A stretch of DNA of 64,000 bases from positions 62,001 through 126,000 of the forward strand of contig NZ_CAXBIB010000003.1 in assembly GCF_963975745.1 (NCBI RefSeq), read 5' to 3'. Every line of letters begins with the position of its first letter. Positions within the stretch are counted from its first letter, which is position 1. This DNA comes from Parvibaculum sp963975745 (GTDB taxonomy: Bacteria; Pseudomonadota; Alphaproteobacteria; Parvibaculales; Parvibaculaceae). The notes below the pieces were generated by a model. It had not been told where the DNA came from, ran no database searches, and saw nothing but the letters and a program-made list of their open reading frames with translations. A program made the position numbers and the translations under genes. Positions 17,112 through 26,554 of this stretch are shown here, one piece after another.

Positions 17112-17763
17112 GGACGGTCAGCCCTCCCTTGTGCAGGACCAGTTCCGGCGCGCCGGCGGCCTCAACCAGCGCCCGATCATGGGTCGCGATCAGCACCGAT
17201 GTGCCGAGACGATTGAGTTCGATGAACAGACGCAGCAGGCGCTGGCCCATCTCGGGATCGACATTGCCGGTCGGTTCGTCGGCCAGCAGCAGGTCGGGCT
17301 GGGCGACAACCGCGCGGGCGATCGCGGCGCGCTGCTTCTCGCCGCCCGAAAGGGTTGGCGGCCTGGCGCTCAGGCGGTCGCCGAGGCCGACCCAGGCAAG
17401 CAGTTCCTCGACATCCGGCCGGTAGCTCTCTTCGGCCCGGCCCTGGATTTTAAGCGGCAAGGCCACATTCTCGTAGGTTGTCAGATGATCGAGCAGGCGG
17501 AATTCCTGGAAGACCACGCCGATACGCCGGCGTAGTGGCGGCAATTCGGCGCGGGGCAGTGTCGCGATGTCCTTGCCGAACATCGTGATCAGCCCGCGCG
17601 AGGGCCGCGTTGCCAGAAACATCAGCTTCAGCAGCGATGTCTTGCCGGCACCGGACGGCCCGGTCAGAAAGTGAAAGGATGCCGGCGCGAGGTGAAAACT
17701 CACATCGCGCAGCACCTCCGGCCCCATGCCGTAGCGCATGCCCACATTCTCGAAGCGAATCAT
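17104..17763 (-). CDS. ftsE: cell-division ATP-binding protein FtsE
   Basis: 219 aa ABC ATPase. Walker A GPSGAGKT is at residues 35-42, the Q-loop in VVFQEFRLL, the signature LSGGEKQR at 138-145, Walker B LLLADE at 158-163, and the H-loop in LIATHDRAL. It begins MIRFENVGMRYG like other FtsE proteins. It forms FtsEX with the overlapping ftsX. A consensus CtrA box lies 97 nt upstream. Confidence 0.96.
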   Translation of the reverse strand: MIRFENVGMRYGMGPEVLRDVSFHLAPASFHFLTGPSGAGKTSLLKLMFLATRPSRGLITMFGKDIATLPRAELPPLRRRIGVVFQEFRLLDHLTTYENVALPLKIQGRAEESYRPDVEELLAWVGLGDRLSARPPTLSGGEKQRAAIARAVVAQPDLLLADEPTGNVDPEMGQRLLRLFIELNRLGTSVLIATHDRALVEAAGAPELVLHKGGLTVRG

Positions 17764-17859
17764 GGCAGCGACGGTATCATGGAAAAAACCTGCCCATGCA
17801 GAGCGGTCCGGTGAAAAATGGCTTGTCGCCGGGCATTTCAGCTATCTGGCGTGGTCTTC

Positions 17860-17875
17860 TTAACGCGGCTTTAAC
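17860..17875. promoter_or_regulatory. CtrA-binding box (TTAA-N7-TTAAC)
   Basis: TTAA (17860-17863), 7 nt, then TTAAC (17871-17875) matches the alphaproteobacterial CtrA full-site consensus exactly. It sits in the divergent region between ftsE and the zinc-ribbon gene, 96 nt from either start. Functional binding is inferred. Confidence 0.6.
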
Positions 17876-17970
17876 CACGGGGCGGCTTTGAATAGGCTTG
17901 TGGAAATGCGGATCGCGGCCGGGCGGGCCCGGCTCCGTTTCGGCCCCTGTTGTCATCAACGCCAAACCGA

Positions 17971-18858
17971 ATGTCCCGGATGATCATTACCTGTCCATCC
18001 TGCTCGACGCGATACCCGGTGGAGGCCTCCTCCTTTGCGCCGGCGGGACGGAAAGTGCGTTGTGCAAAATGCGGTCAAAGCTGGCATCAGGCCCCGCCGG
18101 CCGATCTCGATGCGGCCCCGTCCACGGTCGAATCTGCGGTCGAGGCGCCGCCGGCCGCACCTCCTGCGGCACCGGCCTTCACGGCGGCTGCCACACGCAA
18201 GAAGATTTTTGGCGAGAAACCGACGACCGGCCCGGTGGCGGACGGCTCGCCGCCTGCCGACAAGCCGGCATCCGACGATGACGATGTGGTCTTCGCCGAC
18301 GCGCCGGTTGCGGTTTCCCGGACGGCCGATATCGGCAACCGGTTCCGGGCGCAGGTGCGGCGCGCGGCTTCGATGCGCCGTGGCAAGGCACTCAATGCGG
18401 CCGGCTGGGCGGCGCTGGCACTCTTTGTCGGCGGAACTTTGATGGGTGGCTATCAGTGGCGGGCCGATATTGCATCCGTCTGGCCGGCGACGACCCATGT
18501 CTATGCGGCGGTCGGCGCCCCGGTCAATCTGCGTGGCCTCGAATTTCGCAATGTCGGATACGAGCGGCAGGAAGAACAGGGCCTGCCGGTTCTGGCTGTC
18601 ACCGGCGAGGTCGTCAATGTCAGCGGCAAGGCCATTGCGCTGCCGCGTCTGCGCGTCGGGCTGCGTGATGGCGATCAGAAGGAACTCTATCACTGGACAT
18701 TTGCGCTCGGGCAACCGGAATTGCCGGCCGACGAAGCGGCAAGCTTCATGACGCGTCTGTCAAGTCCGCCGGTCGAGGCGCGCGATATCGAGATTCGTTT
18801 CGTCCGCGAAGAGGAAGACGCCGCCGCGCCGGATGCTGCCGCGCCTGACGCGGAATAG
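17971..18858 (+). CDS. MJ0042-type zinc-ribbon membrane protein
   Basis: 295 aa. The N-terminus is a zinc ribbon with C8/C11 (ITCPSCSTRYPV) and C31/C34 (VRCAKCGQSW), the MJ0042 family signature. An Ala/Pro-rich linker (about 40-105) precedes a transmembrane helix (about 146-166, AAGWAALALFVGGTLMGGY). The remaining part resembles the DUF3426 domain: LRGLEFRNVGYER, VTGEVVNVSGKAIALPRLRV and SRLSSPPVEARDIEIRF. Function is unknown, but linkage to ftsEX is common in alphaproteobacteria. The ATG at 17980 is an alternative start. Confidence 0.85.
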   Translation: MSRMIITCPSCSTRYPVEASSFAPAGRKVRCAKCGQSWHQAPPADLDAAPSTVESAVEAPPAAPPAAPAFTAAATRKKIFGEKPTTGPVADGSPPADKPASDDDDVVFADAPVAVSRTADIGNRFRAQVRRAASMRRGKALNAAGWAALALFVGGTLMGGYQWRADIASVWPATTHVYAAVGAPVNLRGLEFRNVGYERQEEQGLPVLAVTGEVVNVSGKAIALPRLRVGLRDGDQKELYHWTFALGQPELPADEAASFMTRLSSPPVEARDIEIRFVREEEDAAAPDAAAPDAE

Positions 18859-19408
18859 ACGCTTGAACGGGCCCGCGCCGCATGGCGCCTCCATCCCCGT
18901 TCTCTATTCGGCGGCGGAAATCGGCGAGCGCGTTCGCGGTCTGGCGGCGGAAATAGCGGCATCGATGGTGCCGCAGCCGCTGATCATTCCGATTCTCAAG
19001 GGTAGTTTCATCTTCGCCGCCGATCTGCTGCGCGCACTCCACGAGGCGGGCATGACACCGGATGTGGATTTCATCAGCCTGTCGAGCTACGGCACCGGGA
19101 CGCAGTCGCTCGGCGAGGTGCGCATCATCCGCGACACGGAGGTCGACATTGCCGGCCGCGATGTCCTGATCGTCGACGATATCCTGGAATCCGGCCGGAC
19201 GCTTGCCTATGCGCGCGACCTGATGGTGTCGCGCGGCGCGCAAAAGGTCAGGAGTTGCGTCCTGCTGCGCAAACCTGGAAAGCTGGCGGTCGAGATCACT
19301 GCCGATTTCGTCGGTTTCGATTGTCCCGACCGCTTTGTGGTCGGCTACGGGATGGACGCCGCTCACGCCTGGCGTCAACTGCCGTTTGTCGGCTATCTGG
19401 AGACATGA
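18833..19408 (+). CDS. hpt: hypoxanthine phosphoribosyltransferase
   Basis: 191 aa. It salvages hypoxanthine/guanine with PRPP. The phosphoribosyltransferase fold shows IPILKGSFIFAADLLRAL, the conserved DFISLSSYG hood region, the PRPP loop VLIVDDILESGRTL, and a C-terminal FVVGYGMD motif. The ATG at 18833 overlaps the zinc-ribbon gene by 26 nt; a TTG at 18863 just past that stop would give 181 aa, closer to the usual length. The stop overlaps the next gene by 4 nt. Confidence 0.92.
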   Translation: MLPRLTRNRRLNGPAPHGASIPVLYSAAEIGERVRGLAAEIAASMVPQPLIIPILKGSFIFAADLLRALHEAGMTPDVDFISLSSYGTGTQSLGEVRIIRDTEVDIAGRDVLIVDDILESGRTLAYARDLMVSRGAQKVRSCVLLRKPGKLAVEITADFVGFDCPDRFVVGYGMDAAHAWRQLPFVGYLET

Positions 19409-19791
19409 CGATGGCCCGTATTCTTGTCGCTGAAGACGAGCCGGATGTCAGGACATTCGTCATGCGTGCGCTCAAGGGGGCCGGTCACGCGGTCGACGGT
19501 GCCGGTGACGGCAGCGCGGCGCTTGAAGCACTGTCGCGCGCACGCGCCGACGGACGGCCTCATGATCTCCTGCTCACCGACATTCTGATGCCGGTCATGG
19601 ACGGTGTGTCGCTGGCGCTTGCCGCATCGCGCGATGCGCCGGCGCTGCGCATCATGCTGATGACGGGTTATTCCGATCAGCGAGAGCGCGCGCACGGGCT
19701 CGAGGCGATCATCCACGATATCCTGCTGAAGCCGTTCACGCTTGACGAGCTGGTTCTTCGCGTCGCCTCGGTCCTGGACAACGCCGCCTAG
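19405..19791 (+). CDS. single-domain response regulator, CpdR-like
   Basis: 128 aa, a stand-alone receiver domain. The acidic pocket is in AEDEPD (E10, D11), the phospho-acceptor is D59 in LLLTDILMPVMDG, the switch Thr is in MLMTGYS, and the lysine is in LLKPF. There is no output domain. The overall pattern (ILxAEDEPDxRxFVxRAL, LLTDIxMPxMDGxxLA, LxKPFxLxxLV) resembles Caulobacter CpdR, which controls ClpXP delivery and cell-cycle proteolysis; that assignment is a similarity judgement. It overlaps hpt by 4 nt and, tail to tail, the TIGR02302 gene by 4 nt. Confidence 0.85.
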   Translation: MTMARILVAEDEPDVRTFVMRALKGAGHAVDGAGDGSAALEALSRARADGRPHDLLLTDILMPVMDGVSLALAASRDAPALRIMLMTGYSDQRERAHGLEAIIHDILLKPFTLDELVLRVASVLDNAA

Positions 19792-22334
19792 AAGCGCTGC
19801 AGCAGGCGATCGAGATATTCGAGTTCGATGCGCGAACGTCCGAGTTCGCCGGCGCGTCGGCGCAGTTCCTCGAGGATCTCCCGGGCGCGCTGCATGTCGA
19901 TCTTGTCGGGCACGGTGACGTCTGCCCCCTGGTTTGGTCCCGACTGCGGCATCGGCCGTCCGAATGGATCGGTACGCGACTGGCCGCGTCCCCGGCCCTC
20001 CTGTCGTCCCGCCATTCCCTGCATCAACTGGTCGGCCATGGCTTGTGCGCCGGCGCGCATTTCGTCGATCGCCTGTCCCTGCGCGCCTGTGGCGCGGTCG
20101 GCGCGGCCGTCGCCCAGCCGCTCCTCGGCATCCTGCATCGACCGTTCGGCATTGCCGAGCGCTGCCGGAATCTCGGCACCGCCTTCGCCCAGCCGCCGCA
20201 GAATCTCGCCCAGCTCGTCGCGCAACCTCTGTTGTGCATCGGCCAGTGCCTCGAGCGATGGGGCCGATCCCTCCCCGCTTTCCTGCGGCACCGGGCCCGG
20301 CAGGCCGGCGCCGGGCGTCTCGCCCTCGCCGCCATGCTCTTCCGTGCCGTGCTGCATGGCGCTGAAAGTCTGGTCCATCAGGTCGCGCTGCCTGGCGATC
20401 ATCTCGCCCATCTGGTCGATGGCCTGCGCCATGGCCGCTTCGCCCGGACCCATCGGCCCGGTCTGTCCGGGCATCTGCAGATTTTCGAGGATCGCCTGGA
20501 GCTGCTGAAGCATGGCCTGCGCCTGATCGCGCGCGCCGCTTTGCGCGAGTTCTCCGATGGCGTTGAGCATTTCCTCAAGTTGCCGTCGTTCGACCGTCTG
20601 TGCATCCGAGAAGGCATCGCTGAATTCGGGCATGTCGGGCATCGGTCCCTGTTCGGCCGTCAGGGCGTCCATGTAGCGGTTGAAAGCATCCTTCAGCTCC
20701 GACATCAAGCGTGCGATTTCGCTTTCGCTCGCACCCTGGCTCAGCGCGTCGGCCAATGCCTTCTGCGCCTCGCGCAGGTCGCGTTCGGCCAGCGAAAGAT
20801 CGCCGTTCTCGAGCCGCAGGGCGACCGACCAGAGAAGGTCGAAAATGCCTGTCAGATCGGCGTCGCGCCGCGCTTCCGTCAACCGCCAATAGGCGGCGCG
20901 CAGCGCGAGATAGACGACCGTGTCCTCGATATAGCGATCGGCATCCTGGGTGAAATTGTCGATAAAGCGCGCAACGCTCGCTCCAGCGCGGGGGTCGAGT
21001 GCAAGCCGACGGCGCTGCTCGATGATGGCGCTTGCCAGCGGGTCGACGAATGTGCGGGCCGGCAGATGCGTCTCGACCGGCGCGGCCAGGCCTTCCTGTC
21101 CGGCGTCGTCGCGCGCTGCAAGCGTGATCGTCACGGGCAGTCCGGCCCAGGGATGCGGCGTCAGGTCCATATAGGTTTCGCCCTCCGCCTCGCGCGGGCG
21201 CAAGGTGGTCAAGGGCAGCTGGACATGCGGTGCCGTCACCCGGGGCTCGGCGGCCGGCCGGGCGTCTTCGGAATCGGCATTGGCGTCGAGGTCGAGTTCG
21301 ATGCGTGCCTCGGCGCCGGCAACGCCGTAATCGTCGGATACCTTGTAGACGAAGCGCAGCGCACCGGATGCCGATTGCGCCATCGGTTCGCCCCACTCGA
21401 TCTGTGGCGCGGCATCCGGCGTCACCTCGACATGCCAGTTGCGGATCATGCGGCCGCCCTCGGTCAATGCGAGGTCGGTCGTCTCGGTCAGGACAACGTC
21501 GATGGCATGGTTGCCTTCGCTGAGCGTATTCAGCGCCTCGGGTTTTTCCCTTGAGCTGCCGTCGTGGCTTTCAAGAACCGGCGCGTTCCGCAGGCCGTGA
21601 ACGCGCAATGACAGCATGCTGCCCTGCGGCGCATCGATCGCAACCTGCGTTGCGGGCGTTTCGTCGCCGCGGCGATCGAGATAGACAGGCGGCCTGGCGG
21701 TATAGGCGGGCGGGGTGATCCATGCCTCGATGCTAGCCTGTGTCGCCGTGCCGGTACCCGGCAGCAGGGCGGCGGCGATGCGATCGATGCGGCCGGGGCC
21801 CGTGCCGACGACGGCGACCACCAGCAGCAGCAGCACGGCGGCGCGCAGCGCGCGCGGGTCGCGTGTGGCCAGTGCCGATTGCGGCAGGCCGAGGCGGAGC
21901 TTGCGCAACCGGCCGATCACCCAGTGCCGATGCGCCGTCCACAAGGCCGGGTCGCCGGTCGACTCCGCCGCGACATCCTCATAGGCCGAGAGCGGCGAAT
22001 GGGTCAGACCGGAGGTCTTTTCGAGATGCCGAAAGGCGTCGGCCCGGGTCGGCCACCTGAAGCCGCGAAAGCCGCACCACAAGGCCCAGACCAGCAGCGC
22101 GCCGAAGCCAGCCAGAATGGCCCAGTGAAGCGGCAGCGGCAAAAGGGCAAAGACGTCGAACAGCGACAGGACGACAAAAATGCCGGCAAGCGCGGCCGTC
22201 GGCCAGAGAGCGGTCCAGAAAACCTGCCAGGCGATCAGCACACGGGCGATATGCACGCGCCGTTCGATGCGCGGCGGCAGCCGTGCGGCGCGTGTCTCGC
22301 TCCGATCATGTTCGTTTCGTTCGGGGCCGGTCAA
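19788..22334 (-). CDS. TIGR02302/DUF4175 large membrane protein
   Basis: 848 aa starting at a TTG (22334). Two or three N-terminal transmembrane helices (about residues 30-95) are followed by FRHLEKTSGLTHSPLSAYED, another helix near 165-185 (AVLLLLVVAVVGTGPG), a beta-rich domain, and a long Gln/Ala/Met-rich helical C-terminal half that ends in IDMQRAREILEELRRRAGEL. This layout matches the TIGR02302 family of alphaproteobacteria, of unknown function and possibly envelope-related. It lies 51 nt after lysA. Confidence 0.85.
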   Translation of the reverse strand: MTGPERNEHDRSETRAARLPPRIERRVHIARVLIAWQVFWTALWPTAALAGIFVVLSLFDVFALLPLPLHWAILAGFGALLVWALWCGFRGFRWPTRADAFRHLEKTSGLTHSPLSAYEDVAAESTGDPALWTAHRHWVIGRLRKLRLGLPQSALATRDPRALRAAVLLLLVVAVVGTGPGRIDRIAAALLPGTGTATQASIEAWITPPAYTARPPVYLDRRGDETPATQVAIDAPQGSMLSLRVHGLRNAPVLESHDGSSREKPEALNTLSEGNHAIDVVLTETTDLALTEGGRMIRNWHVEVTPDAAPQIEWGEPMAQSASGALRFVYKVSDDYGVAGAEARIELDLDANADSEDARPAAEPRVTAPHVQLPLTTLRPREAEGETYMDLTPHPWAGLPVTITLAARDDAGQEGLAAPVETHLPARTFVDPLASAIIEQRRRLALDPRAGASVARFIDNFTQDADRYIEDTVVYLALRAAYWRLTEARRDADLTGIFDLLWSVALRLENGDLSLAERDLREAQKALADALSQGASESEIARLMSELKDAFNRYMDALTAEQGPMPDMPEFSDAFSDAQTVERRQLEEMLNAIGELAQSGARDQAQAMLQQLQAILENLQMPGQTGPMGPGEAAMAQAIDQMGEMIARQRDLMDQTFSAMQHGTEEHGGEGETPGAGLPGPVPQESGEGSAPSLEALADAQQRLRDELGEILRRLGEGGAEIPAALGNAERSMQDAEERLGDGRADRATGAQGQAIDEMRAGAQAMADQLMQGMAGRQEGRGRGQSRTDPFGRPMPQSGPNQGADVTVPDKIDMQRAREILEELRRRAGELGRSRIELEYLDRLLQRF

Positions 22335-22385
22335 AGCCTTCCGCCCTTTTTGCCGTCGGTCAGGTCTGCACGGCCGACGACGCCG

Positions 22386-23654
22386 TCAATCGAGCCAACT
22401 GGGGATCATATCCTGTTTCAGGATTGCGTCATAACTGGGGCGTGCCCGCACCTCGGCAAACTCGCCGCCGCGCACCATGACTTCCGGAACCAGGGGACGT
22501 GTATTGTAGGTGGAGGCCTGCACGGCCCCGTAAGCGCCGGCCGACATGATGGCCACGAGATCGCCGCTCTTCAGATGCGGCAGTTCCCGTCCCTTGGCGA
22601 AGAAGTCGCCGGTTTCGCAAACCGGGCCCACGACGTCGTAGACAATGCGCTGCGTGCCGTCGGACGGCAGCGTCACGGGGCGGATCTCATGAAAGGCGTC
22701 ATACAGGGTGGGGCGTATGAGATCGTTCATGGCCGCGTCGAGAATGAGGAAGGCTCGGTCGTCGCCGCGCTTTTCGTAGATGACGCGCGACACCAGAATG
22801 CCGGCATTGCCGGCAATCAGGCGGCCGGGTTCGAATGTCAGATTGCAGCCGAGATGGCCGATGCTGCGCTTCACCATCGCCGCATATTCGTCCGGATGCG
22901 GCGGCACGTCGTTGTCGCCGCGATAGGGAATGCCAAGGCCGCCGCCCAGGTCGATATGGCGGATCTCATGGCCTTCGGCGCGCAGCGCCTCAACCATGCG
23001 GGCAACGCGTTCGAAGGCGGCCGCGAAGGGTTCCAGCGAGGTCAGCTGGCTGCCAATATGAACGTCGATGCCGCTGGCGTCGATGCTCTTCAGCGCCCGC
23101 GCCCGCGCATAGACGGACGGGGCCCTTTTCCAGGAAATCCCGAACTTGTTCTCCGCCTTGCCGGTTGCGATCTTTTCGTGAGTTCCGGCATCGATGTCGG
23201 GGTTGACGCGAAGGGCAACGCGGGCAACGAGGCCGCGGGCATCGGCGAGTGCCGCCAGCAGTTCGAGTTCGGGTTCGGATTCGACGTTGAACTGGTCGAT
23301 GCCCGCTTCAAGGGCAAAGGTCATCTCGCCCTCGGTCTTGCCGACGCCGGAGAACACGATCTTGTCCGGGGTCACGCCGGCAGCGAGCGCGCGCCGCAAC
23401 TCGCCTTCCGACACCACGTCGGCGCCGGCGCCGAGACGGGCCAGAGTTGCGATAACGGCGAGATTGGAATTGGCCTTGACCGAATAGCAGATGCGCGCCG
23501 GCTGGTCGCGAAACGCGGCAGCGAAGACGGTGTAGTGGCGCTCGAGCGTGGCGCTCGAATAGCAATAGAAGGGCGTACCGATCGCGGCCGCGATATCGGG
23601 GATCGGTATATCCTCGGCATGCATGACGCCGTCGCGATAGTCAAAATGATGCAT
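22386..23654 (-). CDS. lysA: diaminopimelate decarboxylase
   Basis: 422 aa from the ATG at 23654. It converts meso-diaminopimelate to lysine. The alanine-racemase-fold barrel carries the PLP lysine in YSVKANSN (K60), HIGSQLT, the phosphate-binding DLGGGLGIPY, and the C-terminal VVGPVCETGDFFAKGRELP motif with the active-site Cys and Glu. It starts 10 nt after the small lipoprotein gene in the argH-lptM-lysA operon, an arrangement typical of alphaproteobacteria. Confidence 0.96.
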   Translation of the reverse strand: MHHFDYRDGVMHAEDIPIPDIAAAIGTPFYCYSSATLERHYTVFAAAFRDQPARICYSVKANSNLAVIATLARLGAGADVVSEGELRRALAAGVTPDKIVFSGVGKTEGEMTFALEAGIDQFNVESEPELELLAALADARGLVARVALRVNPDIDAGTHEKIATGKAENKFGISWKRAPSVYARARALKSIDASGIDVHIGSQLTSLEPFAAAFERVARMVEALRAEGHEIRHIDLGGGLGIPYRGDNDVPPHPDEYAAMVKRSIGHLGCNLTFEPGRLIAGNAGILVSRVIYEKRGDDRAFLILDAAMNDLIRPTLYDAFHEIRPVTLPSDGTQRIVYDVVGPVCETGDFFAKGRELPHLKSGDLVAIMSAGAYGAVQASTYNTRPLVPEVMVRGGEFAEVRARPSYDAILKQDMIPSWLD

Positions 23655-23664
23655 GATGCCGCAA

Positions 23665-23883
23665 TCAGTCGTCGCTTCCGCGCGTCGTGCGCGTTGCACC
23701 CATGCCGTCCGGCAGCGGGCGGAAGTCGATCGGCAGATCTTCCTCGCTGATCGCGCTTGTCTCGGGGGCTGGTGCGGGCGTTGCGCCGGCCGGCGGTTCA
23801 AGCGGGCCCTTCTTGCCGCAACCGGCAAGGGCGGCCATCAGGAAGATGCCAAGCATGGCGGCCGGCAGGTTTCGCATGATCAT
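23665..23883 (-). CDS. lptM: LptM-like small lipoprotein
   Basis: 72 aa from the ATG at 23883, whose ATGA overlaps the argH stop. The signal peptide ends in a lipobox LAGC followed by the invariant GKKGPLEPP, the hallmark of LptM (YifL). LptM stabilises the LptDE lipopolysaccharide translocon in E. coli. The rest is Pro/Ala-rich. Placement between argH and lysA is the usual one. A second in-frame ATG at 23877 is possible. Confidence 0.9.
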   Translation of the reverse strand: MIMRNLPAAMLGIFLMAALAGCGKKGPLEPPAGATPAPAPETSAISEEDLPIDFRPLPDGMGATRTTRGSDD

Positions 23884-25289
23884 CTTCCCCGTCCCTTTCC
23901 CGGTTCCTCGCGATCGAGCGCGGCGCGCCAATATGCGGCCGCGGCCCGCACATTGTCGGGTGCCGTGCCGCCGAAGCTCGTGCGGCTTGCCACCGAATTG
24001 TCGACGCCCAGAACCGAATATACCTCATCGGTGATACCCGACTCCACCTCGCGCATTTCGTCGAGCGTCAGCCCGTCGAGATCGACACCCTTCTTCTCGG
24101 CCCTGGCCACCAGCGCGCCCGTCGCATGATGCGCCTCCCGGAACGGCAAGCCAAGTGTCCGGACCAGCCAGTCGGCCAGATCGGTCGCGGTCGAAAAGCC
24201 GCGCGACGCGGCTCCACGCATCGCCTCCTCGTTGACGGCGAGCGTTTCGACCATGCCGGTCATCGCGGCGAGCGACAGCGACAGCGCATCGAGCGCGTCG
24301 AATGCCGCTTCCTTGTCTTCCTGCATGTCCTTCGAATAGGCGAGCGGCAACCCCTTCATCACGATCAGGAGTGTCGTCAATGCGCCGACGACGCGCCCGG
24401 TCTTGGCGCGCACGAGCTCCGCCGCGTCGGGATTGCGCTTCTGCGGCATGATCGAGGAACCGGTCGTGAAGCTGTCGGGCAGACGCACGAAGTCGAAGCC
24501 CGGCGTCGACCAGATGACGATTTCCTCGGCCAGCCGCGAAAGATGCGTCGCGCAGATGGCGGCTGCCGACAAAGTCTCGAGCACGAAGTCGCGATCCGAC
24601 ACGCTGTCGAGCGAATTGCGCGTGGGGGCATCGAAGCCGAGCGTGGCGGCGGTCGTTTCGCGATCGATCGGAAACGACGTGCCGGCGAGTGCTGCCGCGC
24701 CCAGCGGACATTCGTTGAGCCGCCGTCTTGCATCCGCCAGCCGTCCGCGGTCGCGGGCCGCCATTTCGACATAGGCCAGGCAATGATGGCCGAAGGTCAC
24801 CGGCTGCGCGGTCTGCAGATGCGTGAAGCCGGGCATGATCGTTGCCGCATGGCTCTCCGCCTTGCCGACCAGCGCCAGCTGGAATTCCCGCAACTGCCCG
24901 TCCAGATGATCGATCGTGTCGCGGATATAGAGCTTGAAGTCGGTCGCCACCTGGTCGTTGCGCGAGCGCGCGGTGTGCAGCCGGCCGGCAACCGCGCCGA
25001 TCAGCTCGGCCAGTCGCGCCTCGACATTCATGTGGATGTCTTCGAGTTCACGCTTGAATTCGAAACGCCCCGCCTCGATCTCGGCCAGCACCGCGTCGAG
25101 CCCTGCGACGATTTTGTCGGCATCCGCTCTTGAGATAATCCCGGTTTCGGCCAACATGGCCGCATGCGCCTTCGAGCCCGCAATGTCCTGGGCGAAAAAG
25201 CGCTTGTCGAAGCCGATGGAGGCGTTGATTTCCTCCATGATCCGGTCGGGGCCGGCGCCGAAGCGGCCGCCCCACATCTTGTTGCTCAT
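23880..25289 (-). CDS. argH: argininosuccinate lyase
   Basis: 469 aa. It splits argininosuccinate to arginine and fumarate. Visible are the N-terminal MWGGRFGAGPD, SRNDQVATDFKL, GFTHLQTAQPVTFGHH, and the fumarase/aspartase signature GSSIMPQKRNPD with the catalytic serine. The ATG at 25289 has GGAG 7 nt upstream; the ATG two codons earlier is too close to it. Confidence 0.97.
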   Translation of the reverse strand: MSNKMWGGRFGAGPDRIMEEINASIGFDKRFFAQDIAGSKAHAAMLAETGIISRADADKIVAGLDAVLAEIEAGRFEFKRELEDIHMNVEARLAELIGAVAGRLHTARSRNDQVATDFKLYIRDTIDHLDGQLREFQLALVGKAESHAATIMPGFTHLQTAQPVTFGHHCLAYVEMAARDRGRLADARRRLNECPLGAAALAGTSFPIDRETTAATLGFDAPTRNSLDSVSDRDFVLETLSAAAICATHLSRLAEEIVIWSTPGFDFVRLPDSFTTGSSIMPQKRNPDAAELVRAKTGRVVGALTTLLIVMKGLPLAYSKDMQEDKEAAFDALDALSLSLAAMTGMVETLAVNEEAMRGAASRGFSTATDLADWLVRTLGLPFREAHHATGALVARAEKKGVDLDGLTLDEMREVESGITDEVYSVLGVDNSVASRTSFGGTAPDNVRAAAAYWRAALDREEPGKGRGR

Positions 25290-25341
25290 CGTCATTCTCC
25301 GGACGGCCGCTTGTCGGAACGGGAGAGGAAGCGGATTGTCC

Positions 25342-25959
25342 ATGTTTCAGGTCGGAACGAAGTCTATCGCCATTCTGGCGGCCGCCGCCCTTTTGATCGT
25401 CGGGGCGGTATACTTGATCGCACAGGGGGGCGGCAACCCGGAGGACCGGGCCGGCGCGCCGGCCCCCTCGGCGCTCGAGGCGCTGGCGGTGGGCGACATG
25501 GCCAATTTCCGGGCCCTGGCCACGCCTGCGGCGGTCCCGTCTGTCGTGTTCGAGGGCGACGAGGGTGAGACGCTGACGCTGGCGGCCTTCGAGGGCCGCC
25601 TGATCCTGCTCAATCTCTGGGCGACCTGGTGCGGCCCCTGCCGGGAGGAGATGCCGGCGCTCGACCGGCTTCAGAAGGCGATGGGGAGCGAGCGTTTCGA
25701 GGTCGTCGCGCTCAGCGTCGATCACCGGGGTCACGATCTCGCCCGGCGCTTCCTTGCCGAAAACGGCATCGATCATCTCGGCTTCTATATCGACCCGACG
25801 GCCCGGGCCAATGTGACGCTCAGGGCCTTCGGATTGCCGACGACGCTGCTGATCGCACCCGACGGTCGCGAAATCGGGCGGCTGGTCGGTCCCGCTCATT
25901 GGGACAGCGCGGATGCCGTGGCGCTGATTGCAGCGGCGCTCGATATTTCGGCACCCTGA
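25342..25959 (+). CDS. TlpA/ResA-family membrane-anchored thiol-disulfide reductase
   Basis: 205 aa. An N-terminal helix (about residues 7-28) anchors a thioredoxin-fold domain in the periplasm. The redox motif is WATWCGPCREE (C97, C100), with the cis-proline region in FGLPTTLLI. Such proteins reduce apocytochrome c or other periplasmic disulfides. Divergent transcription next to argH with a TlpA neighbour is common in alphaproteobacteria. A longer in-frame reading from 24934 runs through argH and is rejected. Confidence 0.93.
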   Translation: MFQVGTKSIAILAAAALLIVGAVYLIAQGGGNPEDRAGAPAPSALEALAVGDMANFRALATPAAVPSVVFEGDEGETLTLAAFEGRLILLNLWATWCGPCREEMPALDRLQKAMGSERFEVVALSVDHRGHDLARRFLAENGIDHLGFYIDPTARANVTLRAFGLPTTLLIAPDGREIGRLVGPAHWDSADAVALIAAALDISAP

Positions 25960-26005
25960 TCGTCCGGGTGGCGGATGGCCGTGATGATGTGCCTGTGGTG
26001 CGGGG

Positions 26006-26554
26006 TCAGGCCGGCTGGATGTCGGCGCGGGTGACGAACATGGCGCCCATGACCTGTGCCGGTTCGCTGCCGCCGGCGGTGAGAGGAACCGAGATCGTGT
26101 GCCCGACGAGGTAAAGCCGGTTCGACGCGGCGAAAGGCACCCTGAGAAAGATCGGCTTGCGGCCGAAAAAGGCCTTGCGGGTGATGTGGAGCCAGCGCGT
26201 CTGGACGGCCTTGGGATCGGTCGGGATCGTGTTTTCCTCGGCGAATTCCGACAGCAGCTTTCCGGTTCTCTCCTCGCCCAGCAGCTCGACCAGCGCCGTG
26301 CCGAAGAGCCGTGTACGGAAGTCTTCGCCGCCATCCACCGCCTCGGCAATGATCATGTTGGGCAGGAAGCGCAGAAGGTCGGCCGGCGATATATCGGCGC
26401 GGTCGACCATTTCGCGGTTGCCGCGCTTGCTTTCGATGTAGTTGAAGAATTCGATCACGGGCGGATGTTCCGGCGCGTCGATGAACTGCGGCTCGTCGGT
26501 CATGCGCCGCGCCCGCTCGCCGCCGCCGAAGCTGCCTTCCGCAATTCCGCCCAT
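26006..26554 (-). CDS. PAS-domain protein (PAS_5 type)
   Basis: 182 aa from the ATG at 26554, which has a strong GGAGGAACGGAG ribosome-binding site. A frame start at 26593 is less likely. A single PAS-like domain covers residues 35-170 (PPVIEFFNYIESKRGNREM, FRTRLFGTALVELLGEERTG, LYLVGHTISVPLTAGG). Proteins with this stand-alone PAS_5 domain are common in alphaproteobacteria and have no effector domain, so the ligand and partner are unknown. Confidence 0.78.
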   Translation of the reverse strand: MGGIAEGSFGGGERARRMTDEPQFIDAPEHPPVIEFFNYIESKRGNREMVDRADISPADLLRFLPNMIIAEAVDGGEDFRTRLFGTALVELLGEERTGKLLSEFAEENTIPTDPKAVQTRWLHITRKAFFGRKPIFLRVPFAASNRLYLVGHTISVPLTAGGSEPAQVMGAMFVTRADIQPA

